This document shows, piece after piece, positions 1-11,700 of a stretch of 64,000 bases of DNA. A program made the translations under genes and the position numbers. Below the pieces are notes generated by a model. That model had not been told where the DNA came from and made no database searches. It saw only the letters and a program-made list of their open reading frames with translations. Each line of letters starts with the position of its first letter. The first letter of the stretch is position 1. Source of the stretch: Paragorgia papillata (lineage: Eukaryota > Cnidaria > Anthozoa > Scleralcyonacea > Coralliidae); assembly GCA_035771165.1 (NCBI GenBank), contig JAWNZC010000027.1, positions 186,001 to 250,000 of the forward strand. Direction: 5' to 3'.

Positions 1-857
1 CAATTGCTGTAATCTAGTAGCAGAATACTTGAAAACATAAATACTTAATATCTGAGTTTTCAGATTTCTGGTTGGTGCGTCTCTGAATGCGGTCATTAAT
101 GCAATAAGATCACTCGATACTGAGGTGTTCTTATCCGATGACAAATCGCAAACAGACTGAAAAAGCAGTTCGCCATCATCTGGAGCAATGATTCCACAAA
201 TCAGTTTCATTCCTTCCTTTGCTTTTTCGATACACTCAGATCGTTCATGTTCAAGTGCATTTTCCCAAGATTTGTTCAGCTGATGGGTCAGAGGTGTAAA
301 TTGCTGTTTTGGAACATGGCGCGAAACTTCATCCATAGCGTTGTTATAAGCTTCTAGGGTATCTGTGGTGTCCAGTAAAGTCGATCTGTTTTCTACTGAA
401 ATATCAGCTTCTGAGATATTTTGTGAAAAACTTGGAATCCAACCAGGAGTGATCGCTATTTCCGGGCAGGACTTTTTGTTTCTGGGAGTAGTTGTGATGG
501 ATAAATCCAAATCGTCTTTAATAGCAATTTTTGCCAATTTTTTAGACAACCTAAAAAAAGGAAAATTTAAAAAACTATTTTTCTAGCTGGATTTATTATC
601 AAAAAAATGACAACAAAAACTTCTGAAGACTATAGCTACCTTTCTTCTTGAAATTGCTTTTTATCCTTTACTTCGGCTATCTTGTCGGGTTGAACAGCCT
701 GTGTATTTCGACCAGACTTAGCCCACTTGGCAGCTCTCCTTATTTCTTCAGTGTGTTTTTTTAGGCATTGAGTACAAATAGCTAAAATATTTTTAGAAGA
801 ATCAATGTTTTTGCCTTCTTTCGTGATTAGGTACAGGCTAGACGAAGGATTAGACAT
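1..857 (-). CDS. Partial spliced gene of unknown function, running off the left edge
   Basis: I do not recognise this protein. Two exons can be read on the minus strand. Exon one begins at the ATG at 857 and ends at 640 with a donor (AG then GTAGCT). After an 89-base intron (639-551, acceptor TTTTTTTAG), exon two runs from 550 to the window edge without a stop. The phases match (2 then 1), and exon two stays open for about 180 codons, which supports real coding. Exon one has a CTQC pair (ICTQCLKKH) and a basic stretch; exon two is polar and soluble with no membrane segment. Just upstream (about 860-950) another frame holds a Cys-rich stretch (RCTKCSSQKKCLC) that may belong to the same exon if there is a one-base shift near 860. 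It could be a host gene or part of a mobile element. The gene call is moderate and the function unknown. Confidence 0.5.
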
Positions 858-1398
858 CAGTCAAACGAGGACTTAGACGTTTTTGAAGGCATAAACATTT
901 TTTCTGACTTGAACACTTGGTGCAACGATTTTTCTCGCTAGTTTGTTGTGCATATTCTTTCTACCCTTTTTCCATGCATGTATTTTGTTTTAATATTCGC
1001 CCCCGTTTTTTATAATTTTTTCATGAGCATGAAAAAAGGCACACTATTCAATTTTTACAATGAAAAAGGGGCGAACACTACTTTTTAAACTGAGCGGAAA
1101 TGCGCCTAGTTGTACGCAATGGTGAGTGCAGCGGAGTCGTAACTATATATAGTTGCTGACGTTCATCATGGGAGTTAGATGTCAATTGCGGCTTTTTACC
1201 GTGTTTCTTCCTCCTGTCACTTTAGTGACGAATATATTAAATAAATAAATAAATTGAAAATCATATTTTCTCCAGAATGTGGAATTTAACATGTTTAAAA
1301 AATCTTTGATATTTGCAGTTTTCTCCGTCACCGCGCGTAAACGGCACGCTTTGTATGTTTTGTGTGTGAATGTTTACACGAATAACACGAATACTTAC
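858..1398. other. Intergenic or intronic stretch with a SINE-like tail
   Basis: This holds the possible Cys-rich exon extension near 860-950. At 1170-1232 it holds a segment resembling the 3' tail of the SINE at 22.2 kb, followed by a TAAA-type simple repeat (ATTAAATAAATAAATAAA, about 1234-1253). Nothing else is recognised. Confidence 0.4.
1170..1253 (+). repeat. SINE/LINE 3' tail with (TAAA)n end
   Basis: The core TGTCAATTG, then TTCTTCCTCCTGTCAC and AGTGACGAA, ending in a TAAA repeat, parallels the tail of the 5S-derived SINE (22230-22290) and the 3' end of the minus-strand LINE (51202-51145). The body upstream (about 1090-1170) is not clearly 5S-like, so this may be a truncated or different SINE, or a short LINE 3' end. 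Confidence 0.45.
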
Positions 1399-1798
1399 AA
1401 GATCCAATGGGAACAATAATCCCGAACCATAAAAATATGTCTTTTGAACGATCGAGGTTAATTACTTCCCTTCCTTTGCAGGTCTTCTTCACACCGTGCG
1501 TGTGAAGTGGATGCTGACAAGGTGTTGCAGAACGCCAGAACTTTCCTAGATTGTGTCTATGTCTTGAACATATCCACATACACTCTTTCTGAGGATCACT
1601 GATATCAAAATATCCGGAACGTGCTAAAATTAGCTGACATTCTGTAATCTTAGATTTCAACAAATGATATTTCTTCAAATGTGCCGAAACATCATCACGA
1701 CAATCTATAAGTCTAACTGTTTCTGAACAACCACGAGAATTTCCACAAGAAGGGTTAACTTTTTCAGCAAAAGAACATGTTATGTATCTACCTTCCAT
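1399..1798 (-). CDS. Cysteine/histidine-rich first exon, unknown function
   Basis: The minus-strand reading starts at the ATG at 1798 and is open to 1328. A good donor (GTAAGT, 1398-1393) suggests the exon ends at 1399, giving about 133 codons. The protein is rich in Cys and His in spaced pairs (CGNSRGC, HLKKYH, CMWICSRHRHNLGKFW, CQHPLH), which suggests a zinc-binding fold, but I do not recognise the family. It lies upstream of, and on the same strand as, the exons at 857-1, so the two may be one gene. No acceptor in matching phase could be fixed between them. Composition is more balanced than the AT-rich flanks, which supports coding. A transposon-derived protein is a fair alternative. Confidence 0.45.
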
Positions 1799-2232
1799 GA
1801 CGCCATGTACAATATTATAAAATTGATGGTGCGACCAAAAATAGACACATAGTTACTAATTAACTGAAACAATACAAACATTACACAAAAGCACAGAGAG
1901 AGCAATATACATTTTCACCACATTTTGGGCTTTGGGCATGAGTTGTAAAACCTTGCAAGTTGTAAGTCATGTCAAAGATTCTTTTTGAAAGATTAGTTTT
2001 AACAAGAATCGGTTGCCCTTTAGGTAAAGTTAAGACAACAGACAGTCACACGACCTTTGTCTGCAATGTATATAAAGGACTTTGTTTTGAGAAATTCGTT
2101 CCCTATGTACGGCAAACTGCAAAAAAACGGAATAATTCATAGAAAACAAATGTTTATTCGACTTCTGAAGGTCAATCGTAACAAAAATATATCTTTTTGG
2201 TAAAATTACTGAAGAATACGTCAACCTTTCGT
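1799..2232. other. No recognisable feature
   Basis: AT-rich sequence with only short open frames. No repeat, splice-linked exon or RNA was seen. Confidence 0.4.
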
Positions 2233-3175
2233 ACAAAGAATAAATGACTTCCGGTTTCATAAAATGTAAACAAGTTAAAAATATCGTCTAACTTTGAGCC
2301 CTTCGTGCGCTTACAAAATATGTTTGCAGCAAAAGAATGCTGAACGTTTGTGATTATATCACAGTAAAAAATTAGTGAAATAGCTAAGCTATGTTGCACT
2401 TTGGAGAATTTTTGTTTTGAAAAATATGACTAACCAAGTGTCGTCGGCATATTAAAATAGTTAATCAAATGTATAAGGCAATAACTGGTTAACAATACAA
2501 CAGAAATCTCCGATCTTTTAAACCTGAGAAAATACAAAGTTGAACTATATTATCACCAAAAAGGTTTGAAATCCAAAGGTAAATTTGTGAAGAAATAACA
2601 GCGCGCTTCCGAGGTATTTTAGCTCTCATTTCCGCTCTGATCTCAGCCAATTCAGACAAAAGTCAAAATATATGCTGAAACTCGAGAAAAAATTATCAAA
2701 GAATAAATGACTTCCGGTTTCGTAAAAATGTAAACAAGTTAAAAAACATCGTCTAACTTTGAGCCCTTCGTGCGCTTACAAAATACATTTGCAGCAAAGT
2801 TTCGTTTAAGAATACTGAACTTTTACTATTATATTACGGTAAAAGAGTAGTGAAATAGCTAAGCTAAGTTGCACTTTGGATAATTTTTATTTCGAAAAAT
2901 ATGACTAACCAAGTGTCGTCGGCATATTAAAATAGTCAGTCAAATGAATGAGGCAATAACTGGTAAAAAATAAAATAGAATTCTCCGATCTTTTAAACCT
3001 AATAAAATACAAGGTTGAACTATATTATCACCAAAAAAGTTTTAAAATCTAAACGTAAATTTGTGAAGAAATAACAGCGCGCTTCCGAGGTATTTTAGCT
3101 CTCATTTCCGCTCTGATCTCAGCCAGTTCAGACGAAAACTCAAAATATATGCTGAAACTCGAGAAAAATTTATGG
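2233..3175 (+). repeat. Direct tandem duplication, two ~470 bp units
   Basis: Unit one (about 2233-2692) and unit two (about 2696-3175) both begin CAAAGAATAAATGACTTCC and both end CTGAAACTCGAGAAAAA. They align throughout with scattered substitutions and a few small indels, so the duplication is not brand new. The short ORFs inside are not conserved between units, which argues against coding. Confidence 0.85.
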
Positions 3176-3314
3176 AAGGATTGTTCTGATAGCGGTTTAA
3201 TAATAAGTGGGACAAAGGTAAGTAATGGTTAAAAAATGAAGGAAATCTATTTTTTGTTTCAAAATCACTGGTCGGTTTTTACAGAGACAGCCTCTTAATG
3301 GTTGGTATATGACT

Positions 3315-3449
3315 TCACTTACCAGCTAATGAGTATTCTCTATCGCATATGTCGCAGTACCATATCTTATTCAACATATATTTAGTTTTAGATTTTCTTA
3401 CAGCATCCAATCTAGCTTCCTCAGTGTGGTAGATCTTAGGTCTTCCCAT
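3315..3449 (-). CDS. Small zinc-finger-like protein, divergent from the polymerase gene
   Basis: A 44-codon frame starts at the ATG at 3449 and stops at a TGA at 3315-3317. It begins MGRPKIYHTEEARLDAVRKS and carries WYCDICDREYSLAGK, a CxxC zinc-ligand pair. The frame continues beyond the TGA with SHIP and about ten more codons, so the TGA may be a nonsense change (for example from TGG) in a C2H2-like protein. The gene reads away from the DNA polymerase start at 3485, leaving only about 35 bases between the start codons for a shared promoter. Small proteins with this layout often accompany Polinton-type polymerase genes; that association is from family knowledge and the assignment is tentative. 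Confidence 0.4.
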   Translation of the reverse strand: MGRPKIYHTEEARLDAVRKSKTKYMLNKIWYCDICDREYSLAGK

Positions 3450-3484
3450 AAATATATAGTAAGATTTTTCTTTTAAATATAAAA

Positions 3485-5598
3485 ATGTTTTTACTTAAAG
3501 AAATAAATACCTATAGTAATATTATGAATCAACCACTTAAAGAAATAAATACCTATAGTAATATTATGAATCAACCACTTAAAGAAATAAATACCTATAG
3601 TAATATTATGAATCAAAGTCCAGATGCCTCAATTTCAGTGAAACAGACTAACAAAGCGTTAAGGGGGTATACAAAATCATATAGTATTAGCTTAATCAGC
3701 ACAAAAAAAGACGACGTTATGATGCAATTGTTTAGAACTCGTTATGGGGTAGAAAAACAGATGATAGAGTCACTTACGCAATTGGGTGGCTATAAATTTG
3801 TTGAAACGCTTGCTGTACTGTTTGAGAAAAAAGTTGGCGATGATGGTGACTATATTCTTAGAAAGGGCTATTTTAACTGTTTGACTAAGACGGTGACAAA
3901 TGTAGAAGATGTGAAGAACGTGCTACAGACTTCCGGTCAAGAGATTATGAACCGGGTTGGGAACTGGATGAAAGAGGGCAGTGGATGGGCAATAGACAGT
4001 TTGCTCAACCATGCACTATATTAACATCGCAAAGTATAACCCATTAAAGGGCTCATCATATATTATTCTACCAAAGGAGTTACAAAATTCTAGTAAGGGC
4101 CTTATAAATATACAAAATAAAGATGAGGAATGTTTTAGGTGGTGCCACATAAGGCTCCTTAACCCTCAAGATAAAAACGCGCAACGAATAAAGGGTTCTG
4201 ACAGAGAAATAACTACACAGTTGGACTACACCGGAGTGGAATTTCCAGTCGCCGTAAAAAGTTACCAACGGATAGAGAAGCAGAACAATATTAATGTGAA
4301 TGTGTTTGGATATGACAGTAAAACCCCCTATCCAATTTATGTGTCTAAGGGGAATAATAAAAATGTGTTAAACCTACTTTTAACCACCAGCGAAGAAAAC
4401 CAGCACTATGTACTCATAAACGACTTTAACAGATTTATGTTTAATTATACTAAACATAAAGAAAAGAAGCACTTTTGTATGCACTGTCTACAATGTTTTA
4501 CTAGTGAGACCATACTAGACAACCATAAAAGATTATGTATGGTACTTAATGGCACTCAGGCAATTATTATGCCGGAAAAAGGGAACAACACCGTAAAGTT
4601 CACTAACTGGCATAAACAACTGGAAGTGCCCTTCGTTATTTATGCGGATTTTGAAGCACTCACAACCAAAGTACAGTAGATGGGTGCCAAAAAAATCCTC
4701 AGGAATCTTACACCGAGGAATACCAAAAGCACATTAGCTGTGGATACGGCTATTAGTTGGTCTGCCGTTATGATAGCAAACTTAGCAAACCAGTACAGAT
4801 CTACCGTGGGGAAAATGTTATTGAGAAATTGCTTGAGAAAATGGTTAAAGAAGCTGAGTGGTGTATAAAAATAAGAGATGAAAACTTTAATAAGGTGATG
4901 AAATTTACAAAAGCTGCCAGAGCGCATTACTCTAAATCTGACAAATGTCATATTTGCGGTGAAAAGTATGCGGCTGACTCCATACGCGTTAGAGACCACT
5001 GCCATATAACAGGAAAATATAGAGGAAGCTCGCATCAAATGTGTAATATAAATTATAGGATGGCGGTAAAAATCCCCGTAGTGTTTCACAATTTGAGGGG
5101 GTATGATAGCCACTTTATAATGCAGCACATTGGGAAGATAACGGAAGAAAATAAAATGAATATAAACGTAATTCCAAACAATATGGAAAAATATATGGCC
5201 TTCTTGTTAGGAAAATATTTGGTGTTTCTGGATAGCTTCCAATATATGTCATCCGGCTTAGACAAGTTGGCTGGTAATTTACCTGATGAGGCATTCCGGT
5301 ACACTGAGGAGGAGTTCGCTGATAGGGCGGACCTGATGACTAAAAAAGGTGTTTACCCTTATGACTATATGGATAGCAAAAGTAAATTTAAAGAAAGTTC
5401 ATTACCAGATAAAGAAAAGTTTTACAGCGTGCTCAATGACGAACATATAAAACAAGAAGACTATAACCACGCAAAAATAGTTTGGAATGAATTTGGATTG
5501 ACCAACATGGGGGAGTACCATGACCTTTACTTAAAAAGTGATGTACTACAGTTGGCTGATGTTTTTGAAAACTTTAGAAAGACCTGTCTGCAATATTA
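3485..5598 (+). pseudogene. Protein-primed family B DNA polymerase, 5' part (Polinton/adintovirus type)
   Basis: The encoded protein would replicate a linear element by protein priming. In order, the reading holds an N-terminal region with the 42 bp repeats, a FCMHCLQCFTSETILDNH zinc-finger-like segment (about 4475-4530), exonuclease motif I (VIYADFEAL, near 4640), an endonuclease VII-like zinc segment (CHICGEKY ... VRDHCHITGKYRG, 4946-5025), an exonuclease II-like region (LVFLDSFQYMSSGLDKLAG) and a TKKGVYPYDY segment. The gene is broken: frameshifts near 4016 and 4675, an in-frame TAG at 4754-4756, and a PIF/Harbinger insertion after 5598. The catalytic Asp of the exonuclease motif is still present. 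Coding resumes at 16203. It probably derives from a Polinton or related virus-like element; the matching capsid-side genes seen at 42-47 kb are a separate block. Confidence 0.85.
3493..3618 (+). repeat. Three perfect in-frame 42 bp repeats
   Basis: The unit encodes LKEINTYSNIMNQP and occurs three times without a visible mismatch at the very N-terminus of the polymerase frame. Identity this high in an otherwise decayed gene points to a recent local expansion. Confidence 0.9.
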
Positions 5599-5700
5599 GG
5601 GACCTTAAGCATCGAGAACGTTGACGTCGCGGACGTTAGGGCGCGAGCCGAGTAGTCCTGGAGCGAGTACGTCGGAAGCTTTCGTCAGCGTTGTCGGCAA

Positions 5701-8700
5701 ATGACGTTAAGCAAGCAAACCGCGGACAAAACACGGACGGTGGAGCAACAAAATGTAAACACAAGTACACAACTAAGTGTTTTCAGTAATTTCAATAATT
5801 TACTTATCATGTGCAGTTTAAAGGAAGCTCGAGAGATGCTTCTTTTGTCCATGCTCCATAGTTTTATCACGGAGGAAGAGTTTGTGCTTTTATACGATGC
5901 CAGTTTCTCTAAGAACCTGAATTTTCCCCACAAAGACTACGGTCGATTCAACCTCGACGACATGGACGAAACTGAGTGTTATCAGGAATTTAGAGTGTGC
6001 AAACTCGACATACCTCGTCTGGCCGATGCACTCAGGTTACCAGAGAGTTTGAGCTGCTATCAGCGAACTAGAGCAGACAGAATCGAGGGACTTTGCATGG
6101 TGTTGAAGAGACTGTCCTATCTCTGTCGTTACAGCGACATGATTCACCGATTTGGTCGTGCAGTCCCAGAAATCAGCATGATTACTAATTGTTTTGAGGA
6201 CTGGATTTATGAAAACCATCACAGGAAGATAACTGAATGGAATGCTGAACTGTTGAGTCAAGATAAACTCCAGTTATATGCTAATGCTGTAGCGGCTAAA
6301 GGAGCAGCACTAACCAACTGCTTTGGTTTTGTGGATGGGACTGTACGACCAATTTGCAGACCAGGCAAAAACCAAAAAATTGTGTACAACGGGCACAAAA
6401 GAGTCCACGCTTTGAAATTCCAGTCGGTTACGGTGCCAAATGGACTGGTTGCCCACCTGTATGGTCCTGTAGGTAAGCTTTATTGCTCTATTAAATGCTT
6501 ATATTGATATTGCTTTATTAAATGCTTATAGTAAGTAAAAGATTACACCACAACCACCTGTTGACTCATGACCTAGAGTTGACTTATAGTTGTGTAAGGG
6601 ACCGGTCATTATTTATAGCCAGGGTTGGGGCCGAAGAGAAAATGGTTGGGTAACTGAAAATCCATGGCATAAAAAGTTGGGTAAAAAAAATTTAACATCC
6701 TATAAAGGTTGGGTAAAACAAAATGTAGCACCATATTTATAAAATAATGACAGTATATATATTAAAGATAAATTGAATACAAAATATTTAAAGTTCATCA
6801 TCTAAAATGTCAATTGCATCATCGCTTGACATATTATGCTCTACATTTTGACTGACCACTTTTGACATTTCAACAGTTAGTCTCTTTTTCTTTGCTTTCG
6901 ACCTCTGTTCCTTGGCTCTCTTTACTTTCCGTTTCTTCTCACTTTCATGGACAGAGCTCGAATCAAACCTTTTGATTAGCTGATTGCTAACATGTTCCAC
7001 ATCATGAGCAATTTGTTCGGCCTCATTTAATAACTTGTCTGTGTCTCCTATCTTTGCTTGAACGAAGGCAATTTCATTGCTGGCCCATTTCTTGGGTTCC
7101 ATGTCTTCCCCATACAGTTCCATTTTTCTGTTCAATAGTTTGTTTTTCTCCTTTCGAATTTCACGTATGGTATTGTTGATATGCTGGATTGCCCTCTGGC
7201 TTTTATTAACATCTTCAATCTTGACATCTGTGGGGGATTCCATGTAACGAGCACAACTGATATTCTCTTTTGGAATTAGACCAGATTTGTACGTTGAAAC
7301 AATATCCTGAAGTTTCTCACAGTTGCATTTGATATTCCACCTGAACTGGCGTTGACCATTCAGATATGCCTGGAAACCTGATTGCTTGTAAGTGTATGCC
7401 GAGAGTTAAATTTCCTTTGTTAGTTGGTTGTGATAAATCAGTCTCTTTGACTTTATGTTTGGTATAATGTATTTTTGCCAGGGCTCTTTATTCTTGATTT
7501 CAGCATTCTCACCCAAGACAAATTTCCCACCAATAAATGAAATTTCTATAAAGAAACAAAATATATCTTATTATTCTGACAAGGAATTCTGATTATCCCT
7601 ATTTTCCCTATTTTTGAGTATCATAAAAGTCTACAATGTTAAAAACAGTATATTTGCTTAGATAATTTGAATGTGGGTGGGGGTCCAGTTCAATATCACA
7701 AGCTTTGATTTTGGTTTCTCACTACCTGAAAGATATAAATATAAATACTTCTTGACGTTTCGAGCAAGGCCTTTTGTCAGGAGGTTAGGGCCTTTGCTTG
7801 AAACATCGACAAGTTTGATTCATATCTTTCAGGTAGTGAGAAACCGAAATTGAAGCTTTAATAGTATGTTTGTTTATACTGTTACTAGTTGTGTGGACAT
7901 GTTGATATGATCAACAGATGCAAGTACCCATGTATTAAAATTCAAGAGCCTCCTTTGACTTTTGAAACAAATATTGATATGGAAAATTTAGTCTAATCGA
8001 CTAACGAGAAATATAGCAGTTTGGGGCATATTTCTATGCTTGTGTAAGAGTCTAGAAATCATTTGTTAAAATAAAATTAGCCTGCTCCTGTGAAAATTCC
8101 TTTCCAGGATATTTCCTTTCCAGGATTTTTCTCGGAAAAAACTTACTTTTTTGAACCTTCTTCTGTGGCAGAGAGCTTTGAGCAACATTGCCAGTTATTT
8201 GTGGTGTCAGTGCATCAAGTTGATCAACTGCCTTCTTGAACTTTAAAAGATGTCCTGGTTTTGCTGACAATCCCACCAGATCAAACATGTTCCGCAGTTC
8301 CTCCGGCTCCAACGATTTAACCAAATCCATGTCGTCAAAACCAGTCTCCTTAAATCGTTCAAAATACTCTGCAGCCAAATTTATCGATTTGAGAAAGCCT
8401 TGAAACTCGCTTTCACTGGCAGCCATGTTTTCATGCTCATTATCTCACTCGGCTTGCGCTCGGACAGCGCTCGGTCCGTTTCGGAAGAATCAGAATAATT
8501 ACAACCGCATACTATGTAAATTTGATTTTTTCTACAGTCTATTATAAAATCTCGAATCTAACTTTAATACAGTCTACAGTGAAATATTATTTTAAAATAT
8601 GGATGAACTAACAAGTGTTGGTAGACCAAGGAAATCAGAGTTAAAGCTGAGGTCTAAAAATGATGCAAGGGCAGATTTAGTTCGACGAGCACGTTTTAGT

Positions 8701-11700
8701 TCCCATCTGTCCAGATCATTACAGCCATGTCTTGTGAAGGATAATCGGCAAGTTCTAGAAAGACAGCTAAATGACAATCGGGCATCGATACCAAGTCAGA
8801 AAAAGAAACAAAAGATTGAAGGTCTTTTGGCAGTTCTTGATTTGCTAAGAAGTAATTATGTGGCAGAGGATGGTAAAGAGTACGATTGTAGTCATGTCGC
8901 GTTTGATGAAGCCATGGAAGTCTTCTTTGCCTTTCAAAACAAATGCCCTCCATTTGTCAATACGGACAAGAATAAATTCACATATTCATTGCTGCATCAA
9001 GAATGGGGTCTTTGTGTTTATATAATCTATGTCGAGTGTCTAAAAAGGAAATTTATTGTGCTTAGACCCGATAGCTTTGGAAATGAAGTTTTTTTTTAGC
9101 ATGATCTGCACAGCTGGAAACAACTGTCAAGAAAGACCTGCTGATGGAGTGATTCTTGATGCTGACAAAGTTAAAGGAATAATGGATACAGTCGACACCG
9201 AATGGGACAGGAAAATTGCAAGAGTTGCCCTCTGTGCAAATCGAACAAGAAACCAGATAAATGAGCTTGGTATAGATGTGCAAATTGTCAAAAATGACAC
9301 TTGCAACGTAATATAAACTTTGTTCTTTCGAGTCATTCCCCCAATCCCCTGCAGGTCAGGACATTGGTGTCCATTTGGGTGTGGTGGCATGAGGGGGTGG
9401 GTGTTAATATTGATTGAGGCACAAAACATCCTTTCATTTGTGGGCTAATATTTTCAGAGAAGGCATATTGAGACCTATTTGAATTCTCAGCTTTGCTTGT
9501 CTTACTGTACCAATTATGTTCTGAAATCCAATAAATAATGAATAAACAAATAATAGTTGACTTGTATAAGGGCTTGTATTAATTAAAGTGAATGTAAATT
9601 TCCAATTGCACTGTCGACATAACATATATTCCATGTGCTTAATAACAGGTCCTAGATGTTGCGGAATCGTGGAAAGAAGCAACAAGGGTAGCCGAAAACT
9701 CAGTTTCAATAACTTTGAATGAGAAGAAAAGGAAACTTACAGAGACAATTGAAAGTGATTCCACCAAGTTGACCAGAAAGAGAGGAAAATGGGATAGCAC
9801 AATAATTACAGAGATGGAAGAGAATATAGAAGAAAAGAAAGAAAAATTGGAAAATATCAATTGTTTGTTGTCTTCAGAGGAGTCAAGCAATAGCAAAAGT
9901 AGACAAAAACTTAAACAAATGGAAAGACGAAAAGCAATTAGAGTATTTGAAGAATCGCGAATGAAACGACGTGCCAGAACAAACCAAGGAAGACCATCAT
10001 TATTGGACAGCGAGGATGAGGAATTTGTGGCCAAGAGTATAGAAGACAAGGCAACTTATCATGGACGTAGACATGATATGGTTATGTATACAAACAGGAG
10101 GGTGAAAAAAAGGGACCTGCTGAACATCGCTAACTACAAACTAATTTGCAAGAATAAGAAAAACTATTAAAAGTGCGACAACAGTCTACAATCGCAGTAA
10201 ACCAAGATGCTTGCGGTCTGTTCAAGCAAAGAAGCATAAAGGTAAGAGCTTATTCTGCTGTAAGAAACCACCAAAGGCTGAGGACATTGATAACGAAAAT
10301 ACCCACTATCAAAGGGCCCATGTGAAAAATGTAAAGTTTGCATTTTTTGGAAAAGAAGCTGAAGAAAGTTCTAAACTTTGCTTTATGAGAAGTATAGATG
10401 ACAAAGCCTATTTGCGTCCGGGAACTTCTGAAGGTTTCTCCAACACCAGAAATCAAAGAATTTTAACAACTACTGATGTTGACAAAGCAAGGGCCCTTCC
10501 AAAGTATGATTGGCCAGAGAAACGTGTGTACCAAACACCAGGCTCCCACCGGATTTTCACAAAAGCTTCAACAATGTCTGATGTTGGGGAAGAAAAGTTG
10601 GTTACAGATGAAGATAGCCACTTTGTATTTGTACGCCCGAAAGCCATAATTGGATCAAGTGGATCACCCTGGGCCAGTGAGACTGTGAGACTTAGACAAC
10701 GGAACCCAGACCTCTTTGAAGTGCAAGGAAATAGTCAGAAGTATAGTGTTGTGTTTAGACAGTCATGTGCTGTTATTCATGACTCATGTTTCCTTTATCA
10801 AGATATGACTGAGGAGGACGATCTTTTGAATGCAACTGGACTTGACCTATGTATCTATACTTGTTATGAAAGTGACCGCCTACATAATTTGAAGAAAGAA
10901 CTTGAGTCGGCTTTATCTATCAGCAACACATTAGAAAACCAAGCAGAGAAGCAAGTTTTTTTGCATACTATTTTTACAAAGGTTACCAATGTGAAGGAAA
11001 AAATTGAGAAGTACTTTGATAAAGAACCATCAGGTGATGAACTCCACCAGTGTATTAGGGATGTCACAACATGCTGTCGAGACATTCTAATGATTATCAA
11101 AGATCTCCAGTTACCCGATGTTAAACCTCGATGGTGCGATTTAACAGATGCAGGTCCTGGAGTTGGGATTTCAAATTTAGAAGTTAGATTTCGTGATGCT
11201 GAAATGTGCAGAATGTTTAACTCTGATCATAGAATTCGACTTCACAGATCACGAGGAGACAGTGGCCAAAATGAAGCAGAAAGAACCAACTCTGCCATTG
11301 GTGATTCTGTAGTGGATGGTTCAACAGTAGAGTGGGTAAGATACAGGAAGTTTGAGGGAATGTCCAAGGATGAGATAGATGCTTTAGGAGTTAAAGAATA
11401 CGAAAAACTGGAGAAAGAAAGGATGGAGAAAAATGCGTGGCATGTGTCAGAACTATTATTTGAGAGAATTGATGGGGCACCAGTTCATGGTGAGAGAATT
11501 AAGTGTTACCTGTCCGAGCACACCAATGACACCTTTTATTTCAATCAGAGATATGTCACTGAGTTTAACTCATCATCAAGTTCTTTAACAAGAAAGGCTA
11601 TTCCTGGGTCAGCATACATAGAGAAGATACTGAAGTTTTTTTATTCCCATTACATTGTAGGAGAACTGTTTATGGAATGCATCAAATTTGTGTGTGAAAA

